64,000 nt of DNA from Oscillospiraceae bacterium (GTDB lineage: Bacteria > Bacillota > Clostridia > Christensenellales > Aristaeellaceae). Below are positions 1-8,203 of the stretch, one piece after another. Made by a program: the position numbers and the translations under genes. Location of the stretch: the NCBI GenBank assembly GCA_031255415.1, contig JAIRSO010000018.1, positions 1 through 64,000 of the forward strand. The letters are read 5' to 3'. The number at the start of each line of letters is the position of its first letter. Position 1 is the first letter of the stretch. The notes under the pieces are model-generated. The model was not told where the DNA came from and did no database searches. It saw only the letters and a program-made list of their open reading frames with translations.

Positions 1-711
1 CAGCTCACGCATGATAATAACGACGGTCTGCCCGGCCGGCTCGACGCGCGCGAGGCTTATCCTAATTACGATTGGGGTGCGATACGCATCTGGGCTTGGG
101 GGCATCAGAAGCTGGCGGATTACCTTATTACCCGCGAGGATGTTGACGCGGGCAGACTGGTCGCGACTGGACACTCTCGCGGCGGCAAGACCGCGCTGGC
201 GGCGGCGTTGTTCGACGAGCGTTTCGCCGCGTGTTGCGCTAACAACTCCGGCGCTGGCGGATGCGGGTGCTTCCGGTACCTAGGAGACAGGAACGGGCTC
301 AATCAGGATGACGGCGTCGTTGAGAGCATGGGACGCGTCGGTTCGGCGTTCCCGCACTGGTGGGGGCCTGGGTTCAAGGCGTTCGAGGGCGAGGAGCGCC
401 CCGACGCGATGGGCAGGGAGAATGAATTGCCGTTCGATCTGCACACGCTCAAGGCGTTGATCGCCCCGCGCGCGCTCATGAGCTGCGAGGGGCTGGACGA
501 CTCTTGGGCGAACCCGTTCGGCTCTTGGCTGACGTGGAAGGCGGCGCAGCCCGCGTTCGACTTGCTGGGCGGGCGGAGCTATATCTATTACCGCGAGGGC
601 GGGCACGGGTTTGGCGAAGAGGATTGGCTTGCCGTCGCGGACTTCTGCGACGAGTTATTCTTTGGCAAGCATACCGCTAGGGCGTGGAACGCGCGTGACT
701 TTTCCGACTGA
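1..711 (+). CDS. CE15-like glucuronoyl esterase (5' truncated)
   Basis: The reading frame is open from base 1, so the N-terminus lies outside the window. The fragment is the C-terminal part of an alpha/beta hydrolase. A nucleophile elbow GHSRGGK is visible at about residue 57, then [23 protein letters not shown] and a late [10 protein letters not shown] that supplies a candidate catalytic His. This order fits bacterial carbohydrate esterase family 15, which cuts ester bonds between lignin and glucuronoxylan (family knowledge); a related acetyl-xylan esterase is the alternative. The GH51 arabinofuranosidase starts 26 bases downstream on the same strand, so both probably act on arabinoxylan-type plant cell-wall material. 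No signal peptide can be judged because the start is missing. Confidence 0.72.
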   Translation, partial: QLTHDNNDGLPGRLDAREAYPNYDWGAIRIWAWGHQKLADYLITREDVDAGRLVATGHSRGGKTALAAALFDERFAACCANNSGAGGCGCFRYLGDRNGLNQDDGVVESMGRVGSAFPHWWGPGFKAFEGEERPDAMGRENELPFDLHTLKALIAPRALMSCEGLDDSWANPFGSWLTWKAAQPAFDLLGGRSYIYYREGGHGFGEEDWLAVADFCDELFFGKHTARAWNARDFSD

Positions 712-737
712 ACGCGGCTATAAGGGGGACTGTTAAT

Positions 738-2201
738 ATGGATACGATCACTATCCGCCCCGGCAGGAGCGCGGGGACGATCAACCGGAACATCTACGGG
801 CACTTTTCGGAGCATCTGGGCAGATGCATTTACAATGGCATGTATGTAGGTGAGGACTCGCCTATCCCGAACGTCAACGGGATGCGGACGGACGTAGTTG
901 ACGCGCTTAAACGGATACGGGTACCCGTTCTGCGTTGGCCTGGCGGATGCTTTGCGGACGAGTATCACTGGCGCGACGGGATCGGCCCGAAGTCCGCGCG
1001 CAAACGCATGGTCAACACTCATTGGGGCGGGGTGGTGGAGGATAATTCTTTCGGTACTCATGAGTTTATGGAGTTGTGCAGGCAGATTGGGTGCGAGCCG
1101 TACGTGAACGGCAACGTTGGTTCCGGAACCGTCCGCGAGATGAGCGAGTGGGTGGAGTATCTCAACAGCGACGGCGATTCCACTGTGGTAATGGAGCGCT
1201 GGGCTAACGGGCGCAAGGAAGCTTACGGCGTGAAATATTGGGGTGTGGGCAACGAAAACTGGGGCTGCGGCGGGAACATGAGGCCGGAGTATTACGCCGA
1301 TCTATTCCGTCGGTTCCAGACATACTGCCGCGACTATGGCGATAATAAGCTGACTCGTATAGCTTGCGGCCCCAACGGCGGCGATTATAACTGGACCGAC
1401 ACGCTCATGAAGCAGGCTGGCCGATACATGGACGCGTTGACTCTGCATCACTATACCGTGCCTGGCGACTGGCGCGATAAAGGCTGGGCGACTGAAGCGG
1501 ACGAGGAGCGTTATTATCTCACCTTGAAAAAGGCCGACGCTATGGACGGGATCATCGCCGGGCATCTTTCGGTAATGGATAAGTATGATCCGGATCATCG
1601 CGTCGGGCTGATCGTTGACGAGTGGGGATGCTGGCACAATGTTGAGCGCGGCACCGTGCCGGGATTCCTCTATCAGCAGAACACGATGCGCGACGCTGTC
1701 GTCGCCGCGCTGACGCTCAATATATTCAATCGTCATTGCGATCGCGTCGTAATGGCGAACCTGGCGCAGACGGTCAACGTATTGCAAGCGGTTATACTGA
1801 CCGACGGCGCGGATATGCTGCTCACTCCTACCTATCATGTGTTCGATATGTACAAGGCGCATCAGGACGCTTCGGAGGCGGGGTGCGGCGTATACTGCGG
1901 CAGGCTGCCTAACGGACTGGAGCGGATCAGCGCGTCCGCGTCCGTCAAGGACGGCGTGATAACCCTGACCGCCGCGAATCTATCCATGACCGAAGCCTCC
2001 GACGCGAGGGTATCTATTGAAGATAAGCGTCCCGCTTCGGCGTCCGCGCGGATCATGGCCGGAGGGATCAACGATTGCAACACGTTCGACGTTAAGGCCG
2101 CGGTCGAACCTGTCCGGCTTGACGTATCCGTTGATAACGCCGGGACTATCGCGCTGACTCTGCCGCCGTGCTCGGTCGCGTCGCTGACGATCCATGTCTG
2201 A
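738..2201 (+). CDS. abfA: GH51 alpha-L-arabinofuranosidase
   Basis: A complete 487-aa glycoside hydrolase that removes terminal alpha-L-arabinofuranosyl groups from arabinoxylan or arabinan oligosaccharides. The length is typical of intracellular GH51 enzymes and there is no signal peptide. The N-terminal [12 protein letters not shown] and the [18 protein letters not shown] segment are family hallmarks. The acid/base Glu lies in GNENWG (about E173) and the nucleophile Glu in VDEWGCW (about E295), in a TIM barrel, followed by a C-terminal beta domain from about residue 375. The ATG at 738 follows a purine-rich AAGGGGG. It sits 26 bases after the esterase and overlaps the next gene by 8 bases, so this looks like one transcription unit. 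Confidence 0.93.
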   Translation: MDTITIRPGRSAGTINRNIYGHFSEHLGRCIYNGMYVGEDSPIPNVNGMRTDVVDALKRIRVPVLRWPGGCFADEYHWRDGIGPKSARKRMVNTHWGGVVEDNSFGTHEFMELCRQIGCEPYVNGNVGSGTVREMSEWVEYLNSDGDSTVVMERWANGRKEAYGVKYWGVGNENWGCGGNMRPEYYADLFRRFQTYCRDYGDNKLTRIACGPNGGDYNWTDTLMKQAGRYMDALTLHHYTVPGDWRDKGWATEADEERYYLTLKKADAMDGIIAGHLSVMDKYDPDHRVGLIVDEWGCWHNVERGTVPGFLYQQNTMRDAVVAALTLNIFNRHCDRVVMANLAQTVNVLQAVILTDGADMLLTPTYHVFDMYKAHQDASEAGCGVYCGRLPNGLERISASASVKDGVITLTAANLSMTEASDARVSIEDKRPASASARIMAGGINDCNTFDVKAAVEPVRLDVSVDNAGTIALTLPPCSVASLTIHV

Positions 2202-2466
2202 CGGAGCGCGAGTATGCCGACGCTGTCTGCTCGTTGACGATCCGTCTCAAGCGGATATGCACCGGACAGTATCGGATTATGTCGCGTTGATGCCGTCCGT
2301 GCAGCGCGCTGGCGAGAGCGTGTATAAGTCGCGGCTGGAGTCGTGCGCGGCTTGCGCGCATATTATATCCGGAGTATGCCGGCTCTGCGGCTGTTACGCT
2401 GAAGCGAGGGCGGCGAAGCGGCGCATGGCGTGTCCCGACTCGCCAGCGAGGTGGGGCGCGGTGTAG
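2194..2466 (+). CDS. Small Cys-rich DUF6171-like protein
   Basis: A 90-aa protein with paired cysteines: CRRCLL near the N-terminus, then [18 protein letters not shown], then a CP near the end. The pattern resembles the uncharacterised DUF6171 family, widespread in Clostridia, and suggests bound zinc. The ATG overlaps the last codons of the arabinofuranosidase by 8 bases, so translation is probably coupled to it. There is no membrane segment or signal peptide. A strong terminator hairpin follows at 2511-2544. The function is unknown and the neighbourhood does not define it, since members of this family occur beside unrelated genes. Confidence 0.7.
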   Translation: MSDGARVCRRCLLVDDPSQADMHRTVSDYVALMPSVQRAGESVYKSRLESCAACAHIISGVCRLCGCYAEARAAKRRMACPDSPARWGAV

Positions 2467-2510
2467 CCGTGAGTGCGGATGGATTCTCCGGTTGGATGGT
2501 TATATCCCGC

Positions 2511-2544
2511 GCGAACGCCCCGTCATGGCAGACGGGGCGTTCGC
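2511..2544. terminator. Bidirectional terminator hairpin
   Basis: A perfect 14-bp inverted repeat (2511-2524 and 2531-2544, loop ATGGCA) lies between the convergent Cys-rich gene (+) and the last collagen-like gene (-). The stem extends further with imperfect GCGC pairing. T-runs are poor on both sides, so it is a candidate intrinsic terminator serving both strands. Confidence 0.7.
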
Positions 2545-2563
2545 CGCGCTTGATGGACGCGTA

Positions 2564-3292
2564 TCAAAATGGCGGGAGCGTCGCTGGGCAATAGGGGGCG
2601 TGCATATTCAAATACGAAGTGTTGCCGTCGCACGAATACGTGAAGGCTGGGCATTCAAAGTTCGACGGGTAGCTCCATGACTCGGTGCCATTAATATAGC
2701 CGTCAATATTCCAGTCGACGGTCTGCAGATACCTGAACGTATGGTATATGGCTTGCCATAGGTAAGCGAGCTGTGAGCAGCCCTGATTGAAATCACTGCA
2801 GTTTCCCGGAGGGCCTTGCGGGCCTGGCGGTCCTTCACCCTGCGGGCCTTGCGGACCGCGCGGGCCTGTCGGACCTCTTGCGCCTCTCGGGCCTGGCGCT
2901 CCTACTTCACCCGTCGGGCCTGTCGGCCCGGGGCCGCCGATGGGTCCCGCTGGTCCGGTAGGCCCTTGCGGACCGCGCTGGCCTTTTGGCCCTGTGGGGC
3001 CTGTAGGTCCGACGAGCCCGGGCTGCCCGACCACCGTGCTTGCGGGGCCGGTTGGACCTCTGCCTCCAGTCGGGCCTGTTGGCCCAATAGGACCCTCGAG
3101 GCCGGGAGGCCCTTGCGGACCGCATCTATTCTCCCCTCTTTCGCCCGTTAAACCCCTTGGGCCGCGAGGACCTTGGCAGCCGCGCGCGCCTTCCGGCCCC
3201 GGCTGAGGCAGACAGTTGGGCGTATATAATATGTCGGGCGGCTTCGGGAGGATCAGATTATTATAGTTATTAACCATCTCTGTCAGGTTCAT
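2564..3292 (-). CDS. Collagen-like protein, copy 3 of the tandem
   Basis: 242 aa. A short non-collagenous N-terminus (about 1-30) is followed by Gly-X-Y repeats (about 31-165) dominated by GPT, GPR, GPQ and GPA triplets, with two interruptions near GENRCGPQ and [11 protein letters not shown]. The C-terminal 75 residues form a compact module with the motif [11 protein letters not shown], later [10 protein letters not shown], and several Cys. The same module ends the two upstream paralogues. Bacterial collagen-like proteins form triple helices on spores or cell surfaces (family knowledge); a spore-coat or exosporium role is inference here. The start has a good GGAGGG Shine-Dalgarno. No signal peptide is evident, which favours a spore-surface protein assembled in the mother cell. 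Confidence 0.85.
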   Translation of the reverse strand: MNLTEMVNNYNNLILPKPPDILYTPNCLPQPGPEGARGCQGPRGPRGLTGERGENRCGPQGPPGLEGPIGPTGPTGGRGPTGPASTVVGQPGLVGPTGPTGPKGQRGPQGPTGPAGPIGGPGPTGPTGEVGAPGPRGARGPTGPRGPQGPQGEGPPGPQGPPGNCSDFNQGCSQLAYLWQAIYHTFRYLQTVDWNIDGYINGTESWSYPSNFECPAFTYSCDGNTSYLNMHAPYCPATLPPF

Positions 3293-3334
3293 CGATTTCT
3301 CCCTCCCGGCGAGTCTGATGATTAAAGCCGACGC

Positions 3335-4036
3335 TTAGCATGGGCCGCTGCGGACGTAACGTGACCCGTTGGCGTCATATAGGTGTGTCGGGCAGACGAA
3401 CGCTGAAGGCCATTGCCATAGCGCGCCGGGTACCCCGTTGCAATCGGAATGGTTGGGAGTTAAAGCGTCGAGGAACTTGGCGTACCTGAATGAATGGTAT
3501 ACCATCTCCCAGAGCAGTGTCATGTCCGTGCATCCACCGTTGCAGCTCCCAACCGGGCCTGTGGGGCCTGTTGGGCCGGTGGTGTTTACAGGGCCGGCTG
3601 GGCCTTGCGGCCCTACGGGGCCCCTCGGCCCTGTAGGGCCTTGATCTCCGGCTGGGCCTGTCGGACCCATCATACCGGCGTCGCCGCTTATTCCCCGGCT
3701 TCCGGTTACGCCTATCGGCCCCTGCGGGCCTCTGGGGCCTGTCGGGCCTGCGGGGCCGCGCGGGCCTTGCGAACCCGCGCCGCCTACCGAGCCTGTCGGG
3801 CCTCTGTCGCCGCGCGGACCCGCGCATCCGCGCGGACCTCTGGGGCCGACGGGGCCTGTTATGCCTATGCCGGGCGGACCTTTATCGCCTAAAGGGCCTC
3901 TGGGACCCGTCGGGCCGCGGCGTCCGGTTTCCCCCACCGCGCCGCGCGGGCATGAACCGCACGCGCCGCATGTTTTCAGCGCGCAGCGGGGAACCTCGCC
4001 GTCTCTGTATAGGAACGGCCTGAATTCATCATACAT
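3335..4036 (-). CDS. Collagen-like protein, copy 2 of the tandem
   Basis: 233 aa. The N-terminus starts MYDEFRPFLYRDG and contains a CGACGSC cluster. A long Gly-X-Y region (about 37-155) follows, with GITGPVG-type triplets. The C-terminal module carries LWEMVYHSFRY and LWQWPSAFVCP, plus a Cys pair just before it (CNGGC). It is homologous along its length to its two neighbours, most closely to the gene upstream (similar first residues MYD, similar leader with AAGGGGG about 12 bases before ATG). The gap to the downstream copy is 42 bases, so the three are likely co-transcribed. Cys residues flanking the helix could lock the trimer by disulfides (inference). Confidence 0.85.
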   Translation of the reverse strand: MYDEFRPFLYRDGEVPRCALKTCGACGSCPRGAVGETGRRGPTGPRGPLGDKGPPGIGITGPVGPRGPRGCAGPRGDRGPTGSVGGAGSQGPRGPAGPTGPRGPQGPIGVTGSRGISGDAGMMGPTGPAGDQGPTGPRGPVGPQGPAGPVNTTGPTGPTGPVGSCNGGCTDMTLLWEMVYHSFRYAKFLDALTPNHSDCNGVPGALWQWPSAFVCPTHLYDANGSRYVRSGPC

Positions 4037-4056
4037 GCGGTCGATGCGCCCCCTTG

Positions 4057-4779
4057 CTACGGGTAGTCGTTACATGGCGGGGCTGACGGCGGCGTGGGAA
4101 TGCCCGCTCCGTTGTAGAACATTCCCGGACATCTGATTCCGTAATAACTTGAAGGCCAGAGCCATCTGGGGATGTCGGGAAAGAACGTAAGGTTGAGAAT
4201 CCTGGCGTACTTGAACAGATGGTAAGCGGCTTGCCATAGCGCTAGCAGTTGCTGGCAGGTGTTGTAGTTGCCGCATTCGCCTGGAGGGCCTGGAGGGCCG
4301 GGAAGGCTCGCCGGACCCGTAGGACCCGCCGGACCCGCAGGGCCTGGCAGCCCCGTGAGACCCGTGATGCCAGTCGGTCCTTTCGGGCCAGTCGGGCCGG
4401 TTGACCCGGCTATGCCTGGATCGCCTCTTTCGCCCGGCAGCCCCTGATCGCCCGTCGGGCCTGTCGGGCCTGTCGGGCCAGTTGGGCCAGTCGGGCCTCT
4501 GGGGCCTGTTGCGCCTGTCGGGCCTTCGGGGCCTGTTGGGCCTTTCGGGCCGTTGGGGCCTCTGGGTCCTGTCGCGCCGCGCGGGCCTGTGCAGCCTTGT
4601 CCGCGAGGCCCTGTATCACCCTTTAGCCCGCGCGGGCCGACCGTCCCCCGCCCTCCCGCGACTCCGTCGGGACCGTGCGGACACGGACATCCGGGCGCGC
4701 ACGGCGCGGCCTCATACGCCTTTATTAACCCGTCGCAGGGTATATTTGTCGATATGAACGGGCCTATATCGTCATACAT
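4057..4779 (-). CDS. Collagen-like protein, copy 1 of the tandem
   Basis: 240 aa. The N-terminus is [17 protein letters not shown] with a [10 protein letters not shown] Cys cluster. Gly-X-Y triplets run from about residue 38 to 168 and include an almost pure GPT block in the middle. The C-terminal module contains [11 protein letters not shown] and [13 protein letters not shown]. It is the first gene of the tandem on the minus strand and stops 20 bases before copy 2. The start ATG at 4779 is the only good one, with a distant AAGGGGG. A divergent promoter region (4780-4950) separates it from the HAD gene. Product localisation is unproven; a spore-surface filament is the best guess. Confidence 0.85.
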   Translation of the reverse strand: MYDDIGPFISTNIPCDGLIKAYEAAPCAPGCPCPHGPDGVAGGRGTVGPRGLKGDTGPRGQGCTGPRGATGPRGPNGPKGPTGPEGPTGATGPRGPTGPTGPTGPTGPTGDQGLPGERGDPGIAGSTGPTGPKGPTGITGLTGLPGPAGPAGPTGPASLPGPPGPPGECGNYNTCQQLLALWQAAYHLFKYARILNLTFFPDIPRWLWPSSYYGIRCPGMFYNGAGIPTPPSAPPCNDYP

Positions 4780-4914
4780 ACGGATCGGATACCCCCTTGC
4801 GTCAGTCCGGGTATCTGTAAGTCAATCGCACTGTCAGATTATGTAAACCAGGGTGATGTGTGCCTGTATAGCCGAAGCGGACTTTTCCGTTTCGGCGTGG
4901 CCAGCCGCGCGCTG

Positions 4915-4943
4915 TTGACAAACCAGTGTTACCCATGTATACT
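4915..4943 (+). promoter_or_regulatory. Sigma-A-type promoter giving a leaderless start
   Basis: TTGACA (4915-4920), a 17-bp spacer and TATACT (4938-4943). The expected transcription start, about 7 bases after the -10, is at or next to the ATG at 4951, and no Shine-Dalgarno precedes that ATG. Confidence 0.7.
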
Positions 4944-4950
4944 GCCACGT

Positions 4951-5631
4951 ATGTTTTCGACCGTTGCTTGGGACTGGAACGGCACCCTGCTCGACGACTT
5001 GGACGCGGCCGTCGGCGCGGTTAACGCGCTGCTCGAGGCGCGCGGTTTGGCGGCGCTGGATAACGCTCGCTATAAAGAAATATTCACCTTTCCAGTGATT
5101 GATTTTTATCGCCGCGCGGGGTTCGCGTTCGAGATTGAGTCGTTCGAGGATGTGGCGGCGCGGTTCGTGGAATCGTATATGAAGCAAAGCCGGACGTGCC
5201 GGCTGTTCGACGACGCGCCCCGCGCTCTGGAAAGACTGCGCGAAGCGGGGCTATCGCAGGTTCTGCTGACAGCGTCGTATGAACAAATGCTGCTGGCGCA
5301 GTTGAGCGCGTTCGATATTAAGGATTGCTTCGACGAGTTGATCGCGCAGAAGGACGCGCTGGCGCGCGGAAAGACCGACTCCGCTAGATTGTACATGCGC
5401 GATAAAGGTATCGATCCGCGGGAAATGGTGTTGATCGGCGATTCGGAACACGATTGCGACGTTGCGGATGAACTAGGCGCGGCGTGTATATTAGTGCCCA
5501 GAGGGCATCACGGGCGGGATAGGCTGGAAGCGCGGATGAAACGATCGGGATCCCAAGGCGTTGTTCTGGATAATCTTACCGACGCGGCGGAATGGATCGT
5601 CGATGGATTGTCGGCGCGACGCGGACTATGA
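4951..5631 (+). CDS. HAD-superfamily phosphatase, Gph/PGP-like
   Basis: A 226-aa HAD hydrolase of the phosphoglycolate-phosphatase / beta-phosphoglucomutase type. Motif I is DWNGTLLDD with the nucleophile and acid/base Asp near the N-terminus. Motif II lies around LLTASYEQ, motif III Lys in the ALARGKTDSA stretch, and motif IV is VLIGDSEHDCDVA. A helical cap lies between motifs I and II. The substrate cannot be read from sequence. I chose ATG 4951 because it places motif I at the usual distance and sits just after a near-perfect promoter. An in-frame ATG at 4858 would put the promoter inside the gene. It is transcribed alone and divergently from the collagen-like genes. A repeat element follows its stop. 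Confidence 0.85.
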   Translation: MFSTVAWDWNGTLLDDLDAAVGAVNALLEARGLAALDNARYKEIFTFPVIDFYRRAGFAFEIESFEDVAARFVESYMKQSRTCRLFDDAPRALERLREAGLSQVLLTASYEQMLLAQLSAFDIKDCFDELIAQKDALARGKTDSARLYMRDKGIDPREMVLIGDSEHDCDVADELGAACILVPRGHHGRDRLEARMKRSGSQGVVLDNLTDAAEWIVDGLSARRGL

Positions 5632-5672
5632 ACCGGATGAGGTAATATAACAATAGTTTCGTCTGCCGCTTC

Positions 5673-5826
5673 GCGGCTTACGCGGGGTTGACGGTGGGTT
5701 GACGGTGGGTTGACGAAGGGTTAGCGAAAGGTTGGGTACGCTGGGGCGCTGCCCCAGACCCCGCAGGGGGGCTTCAGCCCCCCTTGACCCCCTGACCAGC
5801 GTGCCGCTGGACCCATGTGCCGCTGT
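5673..5826 (+). repeat. Composite intergenic repeat, copy A
   Basis: About five 11-bp units related to GGGTTGACGGT (5686-5740) run into a GC-rich block with three consecutive perfect hairpins: GGGGC/GCCCC (5743-5755), GGGGGGCT/AGCCCCCC (5766-5783) and CCAGCG/CGCTGG (5796-5810). The same block recurs at 28742-28828, 58033-58180 (inverted) and 58247-58332. It carries no ORF. It lies between the HAD gene (+) and degV (-), both of which end facing it, so it may also terminate transcription. Confidence 0.85.
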
Positions 5827-5891
5827 AAGTCTTTTTCCTCCCGGGTTGCTCTTACGATAGCTATCAACCTCTACATGTATAACCCTTAAAC

Positions 5892-6782
5892 CTACTTCCT
5901 CCCCTTACCCGTAAAGAACACCGCAATCAGCCCTGGCCCTGTGTGGCTCCCTATTACAGGCCCCGCATAGCCTATCTTTACATCCTTCACTCCTACTTCC
6001 CTTATCAGCGCTTCCCGCACTGACTGCGCGTCCTCTAGGCAATCCCCGTGGCATAGATACATTATTTGCCCTTCCGGCTCCACTATATCTTCCCTTACCT
6101 GTTCTACCAACCTCTTTAGCGACCTCTTTCTTCCCCTAACCTTCCCGCTTGCTACCAACTTCCCATCCAGATCCATATGTATCATCGGCTTAATATCGAA
6201 AATACTTCCTATTACCTCTGTCGTCGCCGAGATCCTCCCCCCGGCTCTCAAATGGTGAAGATTATCCACCGTCACTAAATGACAATACCTCTTCCAATTA
6301 TCTTCTACCCACTTCTTCAGCTCGTGCACATCCAACCCTTGATCCCGCTTCTCTGCCGCGTGCGTTACGAACAACCCTTCCCCTAACGACGCTGCTTTTG
6401 TATTCACTACGTACAGCGTCCTCTCTGGAAACGTCTCCCTCAACTCCATCGCGGCTGCGCATGCGGATTCATACGACCCGCTCAACCCTGCTGAAAACGC
6501 CATATACAGCACGTCGCTTTTTTCTAGCAACTGCCCCATTTTTTCCATATACCTTTGAATCGATATCTGCGTCGTCGTCGCGTGCGCTCCATCCCTTAAC
6601 GCTTGATAGAAATCGTGCATCTTTCCTGCGCCGCGCTGTTCGGCTTCCGTTTGCCCGTCCAGGTTTTCTACCCCGTTCACGGTATATCCTAGCGCAACCG
6701 ACTCTACTCCCAGCTCGCGCATGAACTCCTCGGTCATGTCGCAGGTGCTGTCGGTTAGCAGCGCGTATTTTGGTTCGTTCAT
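5892..6782 (-). CDS. DegV-family fatty-acid-binding protein
   Basis: 296 aa, the usual length of DegV proteins, which bind a fatty acid (FakB-type members pass it to the kinase FakA for phosphorylation). The N-terminus YALLTDSTCDMTEE is the family signature, and TTTQIS and the S-G-S segment around FSAGLSGSYES contribute to the acyl-binding site. The C-terminal half has the GRISATT and GPVIGSHTGPG motifs. ATG 6782 is preferred over an upstream in-frame start because of GAGGTG six bases before it and because the promoter at 6803-6830 would otherwise lie in the gene. Its codons are unlike its neighbours: Arg is mostly AGG/AGA rather than CGC. No FakA kinase gene is nearby. Confidence 0.9.
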   Translation of the reverse strand: MNEPKYALLTDSTCDMTEEFMRELGVESVALGYTVNGVENLDGQTEAEQRGAGKMHDFYQALRDGAHATTTQISIQRYMEKMGQLLEKSDVLYMAFSAGLSGSYESACAAAMELRETFPERTLYVVNTKAASLGEGLFVTHAAEKRDQGLDVHELKKWVEDNWKRYCHLVTVDNLHHLRAGGRISATTEVIGSIFDIKPMIHMDLDGKLVASGKVRGRKRSLKRLVEQVREDIVEPEGQIMYLCHGDCLEDAQSVREALIREVGVKDVKIGYAGPVIGSHTGPGLIAVFFTGKGRK

Positions 6783-6802
6783 ATTAATCACCTCTCGCGG
6801 AC

Positions 6803-6830
6803 AGTTTATCATTTGTGAACGAAAAGTCAA
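6803..6830 (-). promoter_or_regulatory. Promoter of degV
   Basis: On the minus strand, TTGACT (6830-6825), a 16-bp spacer and TAAACT (6808-6803), about 20 bases upstream of the chosen ATG. Confidence 0.5.
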
Positions 6831-6887
6831 GCTCCTCTCCCCAAAGTTCAGATTCACGCCTTGTTTTCCTTATACCGCCGCTCCTCG

Positions 6888-6957
6888 CCCCTTCGTTCCA
6901 TCGTCCCTTCGTATCCTCGTTCCCCCGTCCCTTCGTTCCTCGTTCCATCGTCCCCCC
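6888..6957. repeat. Degenerate tandem CCCTTCGTTCC-type repeats
   Basis: A strongly pyrimidine-rich stretch on the plus strand in which variants of CCCTTCGT, CGTTCC and ATCGTCC alternate about six times. It lies upstream of the degV promoter in the 413-base gap between degV and the first spore-protein gene. The rest of that gap (6958-7195) holds only the leader of the SASP gene; I see no convincing sigma-G promoter, although TGTATT (7131) and CACAATA (about 7152) are weak candidates with short spacing. Confidence 0.55.
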
Positions 6958-7195
6958 GATCCATTCAAACCATCATAACAATCATTACCATTCATAAACG
7001 ACTCATGAAAAGGCCATGCTGATTCTGTTCGCGGATGACGGACGCTGACGCGTGATCTTAAATCGATTACGCACCCGCCTTGATTGGCGCTTCAGCGTTT
7101 AACGGCGCAGGCTGGCTTCTAGAAATTGCCTGTGTATTCCCGCTGAACCGTGGCACAATAGTCCACGTGACTACCCGGAATGGAGGTGAAACAGC

Positions 7196-7396
7196 ATGGC
7201 AAGCACGTCGAACGTGAACGTTGCGGGCGCGAAAGCGGCTCTGGACAACATGAAGTTCGAAATCGCTCGCGAGTTGGGCATCAACCTGAAGCAGGGTTAC
7301 AATGGCGACCTGACTTCGCGCGAGAACGGCTATGTCGGTGGCTTTATGGTCAAACGCTTGATCGAACAGGCCGAACGGCAGATAGCCGGCAAGTAA
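7196..7396 (+). CDS. Alpha/beta-type small acid-soluble spore protein 1
   Basis: A 66-aa SASP that coats and protects spore DNA and is degraded by the GPR protease on germination (family knowledge). The two diagnostic blocks are present: KFEIARELGINL, which contains the GPR cleavage site, and GYNGDLTSRENGYVGGFMVKRLIEQAE. Length and composition are typical. GGAGG lies eight bases before the ATG. The paralogue starts 111 bases downstream, separated by a GGAACATGGAGG-type hairpin at 7403-7432. Expression is presumably forespore-specific (sigma-G), but I could not place a convincing promoter. Confidence 0.95.
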   Translation: MASTSNVNVAGAKAALDNMKFEIARELGINLKQGYNGDLTSRENGYVGGFMVKRLIEQAERQIAGK

Positions 7397-7507
7397 CCAT
7401 CCGGAACATGGAGGTTCCCCTCCTATGTTTCCAACGGGGACGGGTTATCCGCCCCTGATGATCCTCGCAATGGGCAGTGACAATCAACAGTAGTTGGAGG
7501 AACGACA

Positions 7508-7768
7508 ATGTTCAATCAGAACCAGGCGTCCACCCAGTACCCCAAGCCGGCGCAGGCCGCTTCTTCCTCAAGCTCTTCGGGAACCACGATGGTCCCCGAG
7601 GCCCGCGACGCTCTGAACAACATGAAGCATGAGATCGCCAGCGAGCTGGGGATCAACCTCAAGCAGGGTTACAATGGCGACCTGTCCAGCCGTCAGGCCG
7701 GTTATATCGGCGGCTACATGGTCAAGAGGCTCATCGAGCAGGCTGAGCGCAGCATCAGCGGTCAGTAA
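7508..7768 (+). CDS. Alpha/beta-type small acid-soluble spore protein 2
   Basis: 86 aa and nearly identical to SASP 1 in the conserved core (NMKHEIASELGINL, then GYNGDLSSRQAGYIGGYMVKRLIEQAE). It has an N-terminal extension of about 25 residues rich in Gln, Pro and Ser (MFNQNQASTQYPKP...). The extension looks disordered and is the main difference from the first copy. GGAGG sits nine bases before the ATG. DNA binding in the forespore and GPR-dependent degradation follow from the family. The two genes are a recent tandem pair by their order and similarity. Confidence 0.95.
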   Translation: MFNQNQASTQYPKPAQAASSSSSSGTTMVPEARDALNNMKHEIASELGINLKQGYNGDLSSRQAGYIGGYMVKRLIEQAERSISGQ

Positions 7769-8152
7769 CACGCGGACTCGCGGACGGCGGTAATCACCCC
7801 TCCGCTTGACTCCGAAGTGAATGCTGGGATGGCGCGTCCGGGAAGCATGCCTCCGTCTGGATTATGGATTCAGTTGAATCCAACTCCATCCTCGGATGAT
7901 CATGAACCCTTCCCGTTCGGGTTATGCGCGCTACCGGGCTATGGACATGATCCAGCCCAGTCGGTATTGCGGGGCGTGCCCCTCAACCGAATCAGCGCCC
8001 AGCCTCGCGTCACAGCGGCGGACAGCGCTCCGGCGCGGCTGCCATCCCTCGCACTGTCCTTTTAATGGAAGGGCTACCGTTCCTTTCATACCAAAGGGGG
8101 ATCGACTGGATTTTTCGCCGGTCGGTTCCTCTTTCTTTACGCCTCGCCATTG
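7769..8152. other. Gene-free stretch with several hairpins
   Basis: No convincing gene lies here. Small perfect hairpins can be seen: GGATTC-AGTT-GAATCC (7866-7881), GGGCT/AGCCC (about 7937-7959) and GGGGC-GT-GCCCC extended by TTG/CAA (7968-7985). Closely spaced stems could mean a non-coding RNA or the 3' end of the SASP transcript. I do not recognise any known RNA family, and open frames on the plus strand have no ribosome-binding site or family resemblance. Confidence 0.35.
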
Positions 8153-8181
8153 TTGACAATAATCCCTTGCGTTGATACAAT
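8153..8181 (+). promoter_or_regulatory. Sigma-A-type promoter of the Rpn gene
   Basis: TTGACA (8153-8158), a 17-bp spacer and TACAAT (8176-8181). Transcription should start near 8188, directly at the GGAAGG Shine-Dalgarno (8188-8193), giving a very short leader. Confidence 0.7.
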
Positions 8182-8203
8182 ACCCTTGGAAGGTGTGATC
8201 AAT

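Noticed and set aside
2787-4846. Long plus-strand ORFs rich in Gly-Pro opposite the collagen-like genes
   Set aside because: They are the antisense of Gly-Pro-rich codons and lack ribosome-binding sites and conserved ends.
4858-4950. Upstream ATG (4858) for the HAD phosphatase
   Set aside because: It adds a non-conserved N-terminus and places the promoter within the gene.
7425-7493. A 22-codon ORF between the two SASP genes with GGAGG 10 bases upstream
   Set aside because: The SD lies in a hairpin, the peptide has no recognisable feature, and the stretch is more likely the untranslated part between the genes.
7817-8065. An 82-aa plus-strand ORF between SASP 2 and the Rpn gene
   Set aside because: No ribosome-binding site, no resemblance, and it crosses several hairpins.
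8150-8203. Upstream ATG (8150) for the Rpn gene
   Set aside because: It overlaps the -35/-10 elements, so the transcript would start after it.
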